A stretch of DNA of 64,000 bases, taken from positions 806,001 to 870,000 of the forward strand of contig NZ_CP044507.1 in the NCBI RefSeq assembly GCF_008831505.1, in the 5' to 3' direction. Every line of letters starts with the position of its first letter. Positions within the stretch are counted from its first letter, which is position 1. This stretch comes from Chryseobacterium sp. (GTDB taxonomy: Bacteria; Bacteroidota; Bacteroidia; Flavobacteriales; Weeksellaceae). The position numbers were made by a program, and so were the translations under genes. Below the pieces are notes generated by a model. That model searched no databases, had not been told where the DNA came from, and saw only the letters and a list, made by a program, of their open reading frames with translations. Positions 26,421-35,132 of the stretch are shown here, piece by piece.

Positions 26421-27638
26421 TTAAACATTTACGTTTTCCAGTATTACAGCATACCCCTGTCCAACACCGATACACATGGTGGCCAGTGCGTATTTCTTGC
26501 CGGTTTTGTTTAGTTCCAGTGCCGCGGAGTAGGTGATCCGCGCTCCGCTCATGCCCAGGGGATGGCCCAGAGCGATGGCGCCTCCATTCACGTTCACTCT
26601 TGCATCATCATTTGCGATTCCCAGTTCCTTCAGGCAGGCAATGCTCTGTGCAGCGAAAGCTTCATTCAGTTCAATAAGGTCAATGTCTTCCAGGGTCAGG
26701 CCCGCTCTTTTCAATGCCAGTTTGGTAGCCTCCACGGGGCCAATTCCCATAATGCGCGGCTCCACACCTACCACGGCCGAACTTACAATTCTCGCCAGTG
26801 GGTTAAGGCCATAGTTGAGGGTAGCTTGGCCGGAAGCGATGAGTACCGCTGCAGCACCATCATTCAGGCCGGAGGCATTTCCGGCGGTCACAGAACCGTT
26901 TTCTTTTACAAAAGCAGGTTTCAGTTTGGCCAGAACTTCAAGGCTGGTATTGGGCTTGATGAATTCATCCGTATTTACAACTACAGGTTCGCCTTTGCGC
27001 TGCGGAATTACGATGTCTGTAATCTCTTCTGCCAACCTTCCGCTTTCGCGCGCTTTAGTGGCTTTCATCTGAGAATTCAGCGCAAACTGGTCCTGCTCTT
27101 CTCTGGAGATACCATACATTTCTGCCAGGTTTTCAGCAGTTTTACCCATCGCTTCGGTACCGAAAAGTTTAGCCATTTCCGGATTGATAAATCTCCAGCC
27201 GAAACTGGAATCGTACATTTTCTGGTCAGTGGCAAAAGAACCTTCAGCTTTTGAAAGTACAAAAGGGGCACGCGACATCCCTTCTACACCACCAGCGATG
27301 AATACATCACCCTCACCGGAACGTATGGCTCTCATCGCCTGTACCACGGCACTCATGCCGGAAGCACACAGCCTGTTTACGGTTTCACCCGGAACTGTAA
27401 CCGGTAGGCCTGCTAAAAGCAGTGACATCCTGGCGATATTCCGGTTGTCCTCGCCTGCCTGATTGGCACAGCCTATAATAACATCGTCAATTTTATCCGC
27501 CGGCAACCCCGGATTTTTCGCCATTAAACCTTTAATTACGGAGGCCATTAAATCATCAGTCCTAACAGGTGCAAGGCTGCCCTTGAAATTTCCGATCGCG
27601 CTTCGGGTACCGTCTATTATATATGCTTCTCTATTCAT
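26421..27638 (-). CDS. pcaF: Thiolase, 3-oxoadipyl-CoA thiolase type
   Basis: A 405-aa thiolase. The nucleophile Cys is in [11 protein letters not shown], the catalytic His in [14 protein letters not shown], and the second Cys in [20 protein letters not shown] is characteristic of 3-oxoadipyl-CoA thiolases (PcaF/PaaJ), which split 3-oxoadipyl-CoA to acetyl-CoA and succinyl-CoA at the end of aromatic degradation. No other phenylacetate or beta-ketoadipate genes are adjacent, so a role in beta-oxidation is also possible. It has its own terminator. Confidence 0.85.
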   Translation of the reverse strand: MNREAYIIDGTRSAIGNFKGSLAPVRTDDLMASVIKGLMAKNPGLPADKIDDVIIGCANQAGEDNRNIARMSLLLAGLPVTVPGETVNRLCASGMSAVVQAMRAIRSGEGDVFIAGGVEGMSRAPFVLSKAEGSFATDQKMYDSSFGWRFINPEMAKLFGTEAMGKTAENLAEMYGISREEQDQFALNSQMKATKARESGRLAEEITDIVIPQRKGEPVVVNTDEFIKPNTSLEVLAKLKPAFVKENGSVTAGNASGLNDGAAAVLIASGQATLNYGLNPLARIVSSAVVGVEPRIMGIGPVEATKLALKRAGLTLEDIDLIELNEAFAAQSIACLKELGIANDDARVNVNGGAIALGHPLGMSGARITYSAALELNKTGKKYALATMCIGVGQGYAVILENVNV

Positions 27639-27709
27639 TTTACAGGTCTTTTTTTGAGGTTTAAAAGATACGGATTTTTAAATTTTTCTTCTGGTGCACT
27701 TAATTGCCG

Positions 27710-28234
27710 CTATCTTAAGAGTTTATATTCAATGAGCAGCTGGCGTTTGTACGCCAACTTAATGATATAGGCTGTTGTCAGCGTGATAAGAAGGCCAATA
27801 ACGCAGCCTGAAAGCACGCTGAGGAATCGGTCTATCGGTGCCATGAAACCTTCATTCGGCTTCTCAATTAGGATGATGATTATAGCAACCACGGCAGTGC
27901 GGGCGACAGAAAGGAGATTGAAAATGCGGCACAGGAGGGCTGCCAGGATAATTCCTGCCAAAACCTTGTAATAAGTGCCAAATGGAAGATAGACAGGCAG
28001 AAAACTTGAAAAGGCTCCAATCAGGTTAGCTTTCACCCTCTCTAATGACAGCCTCGCTGTATCTTTACCTTCAGGCGATATAACCAGCACGATGGAAAGG
28101 AGTGCCCAAAAAAGGTCGAAACGTGGAAAAGTAAGCATTAAAAAATATCCTGCGCTGAAGCCCGTGATGCACCGCAGGATATAGATTGAAGTAGGTGAAA
28201 ACACCTCTTTTCTCACGTACCTGAAGCTGGTCAT
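27710..28234 (-). CDS. FUSC/aromatic-acid-exporter-like membrane protein
   Basis: A 174-aa protein with five to six hydrophobic segments and the motif LLSIVLVISPEGKDTARLSLERVKANLIG, resembling the FUSC (fusaric acid resistance) and ArAE_1 families. The family's large C-terminal cytosolic region is absent, as in short Bacteroidetes members. A role in exporting small aromatic acids is only suggested by homology. It lies upstream of the thiolase gene and just downstream of a 62-aa gene on the same strand. Confidence 0.75.
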   Translation of the reverse strand: MTSFRYVRKEVFSPTSIYILRCITGFSAGYFLMLTFPRFDLFWALLSIVLVISPEGKDTARLSLERVKANLIGAFSSFLPVYLPFGTYYKVLAGIILAALLCRIFNLLSVARTAVVAIIIILIEKPNEGFMAPIDRFLSVLSGCVIGLLITLTTAYIIKLAYKRQLLIEYKLLR

Positions 28235-28249
28235 GCGGAAAGGTCTTCC

Positions 28250-28438
28250 TTAAATGTTGCGGCCGTCTTTTGCCGGACTTCCTCCAGCGAAGATCTGAAA
28301 CAGGTTTCTGTGCGCATGAGCGGAGATAGAATAGCCGATCAGCGAAAACATTTCGTCCAGGGTCACTATGTTGATGATATCGCGGACCAGTTTAATGTCC
28401 TGCTGACCAAATATGCCGTTATAATAAACCTTCATCAC
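28250..28438 (-). CDS. Hypothetical 62-aa protein
   Basis: A small protein with ordinary composition and no signal peptide, starting MMKVYYNGIFGQQDIKLVRD. It ends 15 bases before the FUSC-like gene and is spaced like an operon member. I do not recognise a family; the reading frame is supported by position and amino-acid composition only. Confidence 0.5.
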   Translation of the reverse strand: MMKVYYNGIFGQQDIKLVRDIINIVTLDEMFSLIGYSISAHAHRNLFQIFAGGSPAKDGRNI

Positions 28439-28516
28439 ATAAAATTACAGATTTATGTTGAATGGCTCTGCTCAAAATACTGTTTCTAATATTCAGCAAA
28501 ACCTGTCCAACTTTAT

Positions 28517-29320
28517 TTACGCGCCATACCGGCTTTTCCTTGTGAACTGACGGTTAATGACAAGTGATTTCAGAAATGGCGGAACAAAACGGCTTGCATG
28601 TAAAAAGGACCTATTGAGCAATCCGGGGATTATTGTTGTATCGTTTCGGAACATGCGGTCAATCGTTAGCCTGGCCAGTTTCTCAGGATCAAAGGCGGAT
28701 TTTCGCGCCAGGCCCTTCATCTCAGAAATAATCTGTGTGGAATTAGGATTACTTGTAACACCACCTGGACAAACCAGAACCACGTGTACACCCGAACCCT
28801 TCAGTTCGCACCGCAGGGAATTGCTGAAGGAATGGATAAAAGCCTTGGAAGCTACATAACTTACCTTCTCCGGAATGCAGAAGAAACCACCGAGACTGCC
28901 CATGTTTAAAATATAAGACTGCCCATTGGTTTTAAGATTGTTTAGAAGCAGTCTTGTGATTATTGTAGTGTTTACCACATTTACCATCAGTTGCTTCCTG
29001 TAAAATTCTGGCGGCAGGTTTCCAAATATTTCCTTTGAGCCTATGCCTGCATTATTAATGAGGATATTAATGCAGAAACCATTTGTCTGTACCCATTCTT
29101 CTACCACCGCAGGTGCACTTTCTTCGGAAAGGTCCACGCCCAAGGTGTAACAGTCTACTGCATAATGTTTCCGGATTTCCAGGCCGAAGGCATGAAGTGT
29201 TTCATCCGGAAGTGCCACAATCAGCAGATGATGTCCGCGGGATGCGAGTTCCCGGGCAAAGGCGGCACCAATACCTGAACTGCCTCCCGTTATCAGTGTG
29301 AATTTACGGTCTGTAGTCAT
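28517..29320 (-). CDS. SDR-family oxidoreductase
   Basis: A 267-aa short-chain dehydrogenase. The NAD(P) motif TGGSSGIG is near the N-terminus, NNAG at about residue 88, the catalytic Ser in MGSLGG, and YVASK holds Tyr and Lys. The substrate is unknown. The start MTTDRKFTL (29320) is chosen over an earlier Met (29338) to limit overlap with the upstream epimerase gene, with which it still overlaps by 17 bases, showing coupled translation. Confidence 0.88.
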   Translation of the reverse strand: MTTDRKFTLITGGSSGIGAAFARELASRGHHLLIVALPDETLHAFGLEIRKHYAVDCYTLGVDLSEESAPAVVEEWVQTNGFCINILINNAGIGSKEIFGNLPPEFYRKQLMVNVVNTTIITRLLLNNLKTNGQSYILNMGSLGGFFCIPEKVSYVASKAFIHSFSNSLRCELKGSGVHVVLVCPGGVTSNPNSTQIISEMKGLARKSAFDPEKLARLTIDRMFRNDTTIIPGLLNRSFLHASRFVPPFLKSLVINRQFTRKSRYGA

Positions 29321-30293
29321 CGTTCCTGATTGTTTCATAGGTTTGTTTTAATCCTTCTTCAAAGTTACGGTATGTGTAACCCAGTTCCGTCTGCGCTTTT
29401 GAAGCGTCGAGTGCGTAATTATAGCTGTATTTCCTGATCCATTTCGGTGTTATTGCCGGTGGTGTGCCTGTTAGTTTCTCACGTAATACCATCAGGTGTC
29501 CACCAAGTAACATGAGGGGAAGCGGTACCTTAAAAAGCCGGTGATCCTTGCCTGTTATTTTCTTCATAATTCTGAAAAACTCGTTATATGTAAGGTTATC
29601 ACCTGACAGCAGGTAGCGGTGCCCTTTCCGGCCGTGTTCCATGGCCAATAGGTGACCTCTGGCCACATCTTCCACGTGCACATAGCTGCCAATGCCTTCA
29701 CCGTCGCCGGGAATGATCCTCCATTTTCCTGCAGCGAATAGTTTCAGCATTCTGGTAATCGAATTACTTTCCTGATCGACACCAGGACCGTAAATCCTGG
29801 GCGGATTTACAATGATGATATCCATGTCTCTCTCTTCCACATAACGGAGGCACAATTCCTCTGCCTGCGTTTTGGAGTCTTCATACTCGTTCATCACTTC
29901 ACCTATCCTGTCATCATTTTCCCGGACAGGCCGGTTGCCCGACGGACCCAGTACCCCTGCTGTGGAGGTGAAAACTATACGCCCAATACCCAGATTCTGT
30001 GCTGTGTCCAGAATATGGCGTACCGCTTCCAGATTTACTCTGTAATAAATTTCCGGGTCTTTTGCCCACGGTTTCGCGTAGGCGGCCAGATGGTAAACTC
30101 GGCTACAGCCTTGCATAGCCTCTGCTATAGCAGCAGGATCGGTAATGTCGCCTATAAATTTAACAAGGTTTGTGTGGTTTTCCAAATCATTTGGATTCCT
30201 GCAGAGTGCATGCACTGTGAAGCCTTTTTCCAGCAGCATTGATTTTATGTACGAACCTATATAACCGGTAGCCCCGGTCATGAAAATTTTCAT
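29304..30293 (-). CDS. NAD-dependent epimerase/dehydratase (extended SDR)
   Basis: A 329-aa extended SDR with TGATGYIGSYI as the nucleotide motif, FTSTAGVLG with the active-site Ser, and YEDSKTQAE with Tyr and Lys. It resembles dihydroflavonol-reductase-like or sugar epimerases; the substrate is not shown. It overlaps the SDR gene downstream, forming a two-gene unit, and is divergent from glnS. Confidence 0.87.
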   Translation of the reverse strand: MKIFMTGATGYIGSYIKSMLLEKGFTVHALCRNPNDLENHTNLVKFIGDITDPAAIAEAMQGCSRVYHLAAYAKPWAKDPEIYYRVNLEAVRHILDTAQNLGIGRIVFTSTAGVLGPSGNRPVRENDDRIGEVMNEYEDSKTQAEELCLRYVEERDMDIIIVNPPRIYGPGVDQESNSITRMLKLFAAGKWRIIPGDGEGIGSYVHVEDVARGHLLAMEHGRKGHRYLLSGDNLTYNEFFRIMKKITGKDHRLFKVPLPLMLLGGHLMVLREKLTGTPPAITPKWIRKYSYNYALDASKAQTELGYTYRNFEEGLKQTYETIRNDDYRP

Positions 30294-30469
30294 GTATTTA
30301 TTTTTTGCTGGCTCAAAGTACGAAAAATTGCACCTTTTGTATCAGTAGACTGCTATTTATTATTTTTTGGTCATCCCATATTATGTCAGGTTAAGAATTA
30401 GCTGAATGTATCTGTTGAAAGCAGCTGGTACTTCATATGTGGGACTGTTTTATAAACCCTTTTTTTGCT

Positions 30470-30477
30470 TAAATTTG
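30470..30477 (+). promoter_or_regulatory. Probable -7 box of glnS
   Basis: TAAATTTG fits TAnnTTTG, 17 bases before the chosen glnS ATG at 30495; the longer in-frame start would lie upstream of the box. Confidence 0.55.
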
Positions 30478-30494
30478 TGGGAACAATCATATCC

Positions 30495-32168
30495 ATGGAC
30501 GAAGAAAAAAAACCGCTGAACTTTATTGAGCAAATTATAGAAGAGGATCTGGCCAACGGTCTGCCGAAAGAAAAACTGAGGTTCCGCTTCCCGCCGGAAC
30601 CCAACGGCTATCTGCACGTGGGACACACAAAAGCCATATGCATCAATTTCGGGTTGGGCGAAAAATACAATGCGCCCGTTAACCTTAGATTTGACGATAC
30701 CAACCCGGAAAAAGAGGAACAGGAATTTGTAGATGCTATAAAGGCAGATATTGACTGGTTAGGATTTAAATACGATAAGGAACTTTATGCCTCAGATTAT
30801 TTTGATCAGCTTTATGAGTGGGCTGTTCAGATGATCAGAGAGGGCAAGGCTTATGTGGATGAACAATCATCAGAGGATATTACTGCGCAGCGTAAAAATC
30901 CTTTTGAAGACGGAATAGAATCTCCGTTCCGCAACCGTCCGGCCGAAGAGAGCCTGGACCTTTTCGCGCGTATGAAAAACGGTGAGTTTGACGAAGGAGC
31001 CATGTCACTGCGCGCAAAGATCGATATGAAATCGCCCAATATGAATATGCGTGATCCCGTTATGTACCGCATCCTGAAGCGTCCGCACCACAGAACAGGT
31101 GATAAATGGAAAATTTATCCCATGTATGACTGGGCTCACGGTGAATCTGATTATATAGAACAGATCTCCCATTCACTGTGCTCACTGGAGTTCGAAAACC
31201 ACCGGCCGCTCTATGATTGGTACCTGGATCAGGTTTATGAGGAAAATACGGTCCGGAACAAGCAGCGGGAGTTTGCACGTATGAATGTATCGTACATGAT
31301 AACGTCAAAAAGAAAACTCCAGCGTTTGGTTGCTGAAAATGTGGTTACCGGTTGGGACGACGCACGGATGCCTACAATTTCGGGTATGCGCAGGCTGGGG
31401 TATACGCCGGCATCCATCAGGAATTTCATTGAAAGGGTGGGTGTGGCCAAAAGAGAGAACCTGATAGATATCCAACTTCTGGAATTTTCCGTACGTGAAG
31501 ACCTTAATAAAGTTGCTACCCGCGTAATGGCCGTTGTTGATCCGGTGAAACTTATAATTGAAAATTATCCGGAAGACGGTGAAGAATGGCTGGAAACAGA
31601 AAACAATCCTGAGCAGGAAGATGCCGGCACACGCCAGGTACCTTTCGCCAGGGAATTATATATCGAACGCGAAGATTTTCAGGAAGAAGCCAATAAGAAA
31701 TTCTTCAGGCTCAAGCTTGGAGGTGAAGTACGCTTAAAATCCGCTTATATCATAAAAGCTGAGCGTGTGGATAAAGATGAAAACGGCGAGATCACAACTA
31801 TATACGCCACTTATGAACCGCAGAGTAAATCAGGTAGCGGCACTGAGGAAAGCCTTAGGAAAGTGAAGGGAACGCTTCACTGGGTGTCGGCGAAGCATGC
31901 TTTGCCAATTGAAGTCCGTATCTTCGACAGGCTGTTTACGGTGCCACAGCCGGATGCAGAAAAAGAATCGGATTTTATGGAATTCGTAAATCCTGACAGT
32001 CTTAAAATTGTAGAGGGTTTTGCGGAGCCGAGCCTCAAGGAGGCGCAGACGGGACAGCCATATCAGTTCCAGCGGATTGGATATTTCACCAAAGACAGAG
32101 ATTCTTCGGCTGAACGACTGGTCTTCAACCGTACGGTTACCTTAAAGGACGGTTATAAACCTTCATAA
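30495..32168 (+). CDS. glnS: Glutaminyl-tRNA synthetase
   Basis: A 557-aa class I synthetase that charges tRNA-Gln directly. Hallmarks: PPEPNGYLHVGHTKA (HIGH-type signature), the Gln-specific region around RFDDTNPEKEEQEF, YDWAHGESDYIEQISHSLC and TSKRKLQRLV as the KMSKS-type motif. The anticodon-binding beta-barrel domains fill about 330-550. Length is standard and there is no C-terminal YqeY-like extension. Start 30495 is supported by the -7 box. Its terminator is shared with a convergent small ORF. Confidence 0.97.
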   Translation: MDEEKKPLNFIEQIIEEDLANGLPKEKLRFRFPPEPNGYLHVGHTKAICINFGLGEKYNAPVNLRFDDTNPEKEEQEFVDAIKADIDWLGFKYDKELYASDYFDQLYEWAVQMIREGKAYVDEQSSEDITAQRKNPFEDGIESPFRNRPAEESLDLFARMKNGEFDEGAMSLRAKIDMKSPNMNMRDPVMYRILKRPHHRTGDKWKIYPMYDWAHGESDYIEQISHSLCSLEFENHRPLYDWYLDQVYEENTVRNKQREFARMNVSYMITSKRKLQRLVAENVVTGWDDARMPTISGMRRLGYTPASIRNFIERVGVAKRENLIDIQLLEFSVREDLNKVATRVMAVVDPVKLIIENYPEDGEEWLETENNPEQEDAGTRQVPFARELYIEREDFQEEANKKFFRLKLGGEVRLKSAYIIKAERVDKDENGEITTIYATYEPQSKSGSGTEESLRKVKGTLHWVSAKHALPIEVRIFDRLFTVPQPDAEKESDFMEFVNPDSLKIVEGFAEPSLKEAQTGQPYQFQRIGYFTKDRDSSAERLVFNRTVTLKDGYKPS

Positions 32169-32171
32169 AAA

Positions 32172-32196
32172 AAAACTCCGGATTTTCCGGAGTTTT
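32172..32196. terminator. Bidirectional terminator after glnS
   Basis: A perfect 10-bp stem AAAACTCCGG / CCGGAGTTTT with a 5-base loop, flanked by A on the left and T on the right. It can stop glnS and, on the other strand, the 30-aa ORF at 32203-32295. Confidence 0.85.
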
Positions 32197-32202
32197 TTAG
32201 TA

Positions 32203-32295
32203 TTAAACGGTGCCTCTTACGAAAAGCTGCTGCCGTAATTTTCTGAACATCAGCCTATAGCCAACGCGCATTTTTGTGTAAATTAAATTTTTCAT
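32203..32295 (-). CDS. Candidate 30-aa basic small protein
   Basis: A minus-strand frame starting MKNLIYTKMRVGYRLMFRKL encodes 30 residues with about nine basic and no acidic ones. A good promoter (TTTG, 19-base spacer, TATCTTTA) lies 21 bases upstream of the ATG, and the strong terminator shared with glnS lies directly downstream. Promoter, start and terminator thus frame a transcript of about 120 bases. Its product could be a membrane-active small protein; the transcript might also be a small RNA. Confidence 0.45.
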   Translation of the reverse strand: MKNLIYTKMRVGYRLMFRKLRQQLFVRGTV

Positions 32296-32315
32296 AATCG
32301 TATGTTTTTGTGGTA

Positions 32316-32346
32316 TAAAGATAGTAATTTCCTAATCAAGCCCAAA
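32316..32346 (-). promoter_or_regulatory. Promoter of the 30-aa ORF
   Basis: On the minus strand TTTG (32346-32343) and TATCTTTA (32323-32316) are 19 bases apart, one mismatch from the flavobacterial consensus. Confidence 0.55.
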
Positions 32347-32413
32347 TTGTATTACTTTAAATTTTTAAGAACGATATGTTAAGGATGTTATCCTGAATCT
32401 GTAACCAAATTTC

Positions 32414-34453
32414 ATGAATAAAATTTTCACCTCTACCGTGGCTTTGTGTACGGCTTTTTCATCTGCCCTGGGCGCACAAAGCCGTGATTCTGCACAGTTG
32501 ATATCTGAAGTAAGTATTGAGGCTTACCGTAAACCGGTTGCACTTCTCGCGTCCACAAAATCAGTTTCCGTCGCGGGGCAGAATTTCCTTAATCAAAATG
32601 CGCCCGACCGGCTGATGGAGGCTGTTAACCTGCTGCCCGGTGCCCGTATGGAGGAGCGCTCGCCCGGCAGTTACCGTCTTTCGGTTCGCGGCAGTTCATT
32701 ACGGTCCCCCTTTGGTGTACGCAATGTAAAGGTATATCTGGAAGAATTTCTTCTCACCGATGTAAGTGGTAATACCTACCTGAACGTCCTTGATCCGGAA
32801 ATGATAAGCAGAATTGAGGTATATAAAGGTCCGGAAGGCGGCGAATTTGGTTCTGTCACAGGTGGCACTGTACAGTTAAACACGCAGGGGAAAAGTGATA
32901 GAAGCGCTCGCATTTCCGGTGGAGAATTTAATAATTTTAAAGGAAGTCTCCGGTTTGCCGGTGAATTCGGGAAACACACTTATCAGTTATTTAGCGGCTA
33001 CCAGACCACCCAGTCCTACCGGGAACAGTCGGCTCTGGAAAGAAAGCTAATCTATCTTACAGACAGGTTAAGCTATTCAGGCAAAGGAAGCATTGGTCTT
33101 ATGCTGCTGAGTTCAAACCTGCATTATGAAACCCCGGGGGGCCTTACACTGGAACAGATGACCAAGGACAGGCGCCAGGCAAGACCCGGTACCGCAACCC
33201 TACCGGGCACTGTGGATCAGATGGCGGGTATATATAATAATATGGTGCTCACAGGAATTTCCCATCGCTACCGGATAACACCCAAGATCAGCCATTTCAT
33301 GGCGGTTCAGGGTTCTTACAATGATTTTAAGAATCCATTCATTACGAATTATGAGCAGCGTTACGAAAGGAATTTGGCCTACCGGACGTATCTGAATTTT
33401 GAAACATCTGCTGGCGCGAACTTTTTTCAGACAAGGTTGGGTGCGGAAGGTGGTGGGAGTAAATCAGTGATCAGAAATTTTGACAATGAAGCGGGAGTTC
33501 CCGGCTCTGCTCAAAACTTTGATGATATTTTTGCGCGGAGCGGCTTTATCTACCTAAGTCAGAAAGCAGAATTGTCCGACCGTTTTTTTATAGATGCTTC
33601 ACTGAGCCTCAACATGACACAATACCGTTGGCAAGGGATTTTACCGGAAACGGTAGCAGCCAGCAGACAATTGAAGAATGAATTTCTGCCGAGCCTCGGA
33701 ATAGCTTATCTCATAATGCCGGATTGGACTGTTCGGGCCAAAGTCAGCAAGGGCAACTCGGCACCCACCATAGAAGAGCTGAGGTCTTCGGCCCAGCAGT
33801 ATAATTCAGATCTGGCGGCGGAATATGGCTGGAACGTGGAGGTTGGAATGCGCAAACAGTTTGGAAACAGTATTTATCTGGAAGCAGGCATCTTTGATTT
33901 TCGTCTGAAAGATGCCATTGTGCGGCGCCAGACCAAAGGTGGACAGGAATATTTCATCAATGCGGGTTCTACGTCGCAACAGGGTCTGGAAGCGGTGCTA
34001 GAAACTAAGCCGTTTCAAATGAATACTCCGTTTTTGAAGTCTGTTAAGTTTTGGCTGGCCGGCAGTTTTTATGATTTCCGTTTTATAGACTACAAACAGA
34101 ATGAAAACGATTATTCCGGCAACAAACTTACCGGCGTACCCATGGAAACAGTGCAAAGTCTGTTAACATTGAAGTTTGCCCGAAACCTTGGTATTGATTT
34201 GGCCCACTTCTACATTTCTGAAATCGCACTTAATGACAGCAATACCGTTTTTTCTGAACCTTCTCTTATTTCAAATATTACTGTAAGTTACCCATGGAGT
34301 AACACGGTTTTTAAGGCGGAGTTGAGTCTTTCAGTCATGAACCTTTACAATAAATCTTACAGTCTGGGCCATGATATCAATGCATTTGGCAACCGTTTTT
34401 ACAATCCGGCAGCTAAAAGGAATGTGTTGGCCGGCATACGTTTCCGTTTCTGA
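32414..34453 (+). CDS. TonB-dependent outer-membrane receptor
   Basis: A 679-aa receptor with a signal peptide (cleavage near AFSSALGAQS), a plug domain (about 45-150: LMEAVNLLPGARMEERSPGSYRLSVRG, IEVYKGPEGGEFGSVTGG) and a 22-strand barrel ending in GIRFRF. No carboxypeptidase-like N-terminal domain or SusD partner is present, so a siderophore or metal chelate type is more likely than glycan uptake; substrate unknown. It precedes a lipoprotein gene by 28 bases. Confidence 0.92.
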   Translation: MNKIFTSTVALCTAFSSALGAQSRDSAQLISEVSIEAYRKPVALLASTKSVSVAGQNFLNQNAPDRLMEAVNLLPGARMEERSPGSYRLSVRGSSLRSPFGVRNVKVYLEEFLLTDVSGNTYLNVLDPEMISRIEVYKGPEGGEFGSVTGGTVQLNTQGKSDRSARISGGEFNNFKGSLRFAGEFGKHTYQLFSGYQTTQSYREQSALERKLIYLTDRLSYSGKGSIGLMLLSSNLHYETPGGLTLEQMTKDRRQARPGTATLPGTVDQMAGIYNNMVLTGISHRYRITPKISHFMAVQGSYNDFKNPFITNYEQRYERNLAYRTYLNFETSAGANFFQTRLGAEGGGSKSVIRNFDNEAGVPGSAQNFDDIFARSGFIYLSQKAELSDRFFIDASLSLNMTQYRWQGILPETVAASRQLKNEFLPSLGIAYLIMPDWTVRAKVSKGNSAPTIEELRSSAQQYNSDLAAEYGWNVEVGMRKQFGNSIYLEAGIFDFRLKDAIVRRQTKGGQEYFINAGSTSQQGLEAVLETKPFQMNTPFLKSVKFWLAGSFYDFRFIDYKQNENDYSGNKLTGVPMETVQSLLTLKFARNLGIDLAHFYISEIALNDSNTVFSEPSLISNITVSYPWSNTVFKAELSLSVMNLYNKSYSLGHDINAFGNRFYNPAAKRNVLAGIRFRF

Positions 34454-34481
34454 TTGCCATGGTTTTTGCATGCTCAGCATT

Positions 34482-35132
34482 ATGAAAAAACTCCTGCTCA
34501 TAATTGCCTGCATCACTTTGCTCAGTTGCGGAAAAGACAGTACAGAATCTTCAACGGGCCATTCCGTTCATGACTCAGCCGTCGTAAAAACAGATACCCT
34601 TCAGGTCAGCTCAGAAAAAATGGTGGCGGTTTCGGAAAATCTTTCCGTTAGAAAGACAAACGAACGGTTTCTTGAATTACTTCAGCAGAAAAAATATTGG
34701 GAACTCAGCTCATTTATCCATCCTGAAAAAGGGGTGAGGTTTTCCATGTACGCCTATGTAAAGCCCGATAAAGACAAGATCTTCAGCTTGAGCGATTACC
34801 GAAGATATATAAACTCTGAAGTGAAGTTTACTTTTGGTGAAAAAGACGGTACTGGTGAACTGTATGTCACTACGCTGAAATCTTACCTCGAAAAGTGGGT
34901 ATATAAGCGTGATTTCGCCTCGGCAAAATTTTATGAAAATACATTTCGCGGAACCGGTAACTCACTGAATAACCTGAAAGATATTTACCCTGATCTTCCC
35001 TTTACTGAAAATTACATAGAGGGCTCAGAAAAGTACGGTGGCATGGACTGGAATTCCCTGCGGCTGGTCTTTGAGGAATTTAACGGCAGATATTATGTTG
35101 TTGCTGTTATTAATGACGAGTGGACTATCTAG
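34482..35132 (+). CDS. Hypothetical lipoprotein
   Basis: A 216-aa protein with a lipoprotein signal (MKKLLLIIACITLLSCG, lipobox LLSC). The mature domain (about 45-216) is soluble-looking with no family I recognise. The start at the signal peptide is chosen over an upstream in-frame start inside the receptor gene. It follows the TonB receptor closely and may be cotranscribed. Its 3' end overlaps the convergent glycosyltransferase gene by 4 bases. Confidence 0.75.
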   Translation: MKKLLLIIACITLLSCGKDSTESSTGHSVHDSAVVKTDTLQVSSEKMVAVSENLSVRKTNERFLELLQQKKYWELSSFIHPEKGVRFSMYAYVKPDKDKIFSLSDYRRYINSEVKFTFGEKDGTGELYVTTLKSYLEKWVYKRDFASAKFYENTFRGTGNSLNNLKDIYPDLPFTENYIEGSEKYGGMDWNSLRLVFEEFNGRYYVVAVINDEWTI

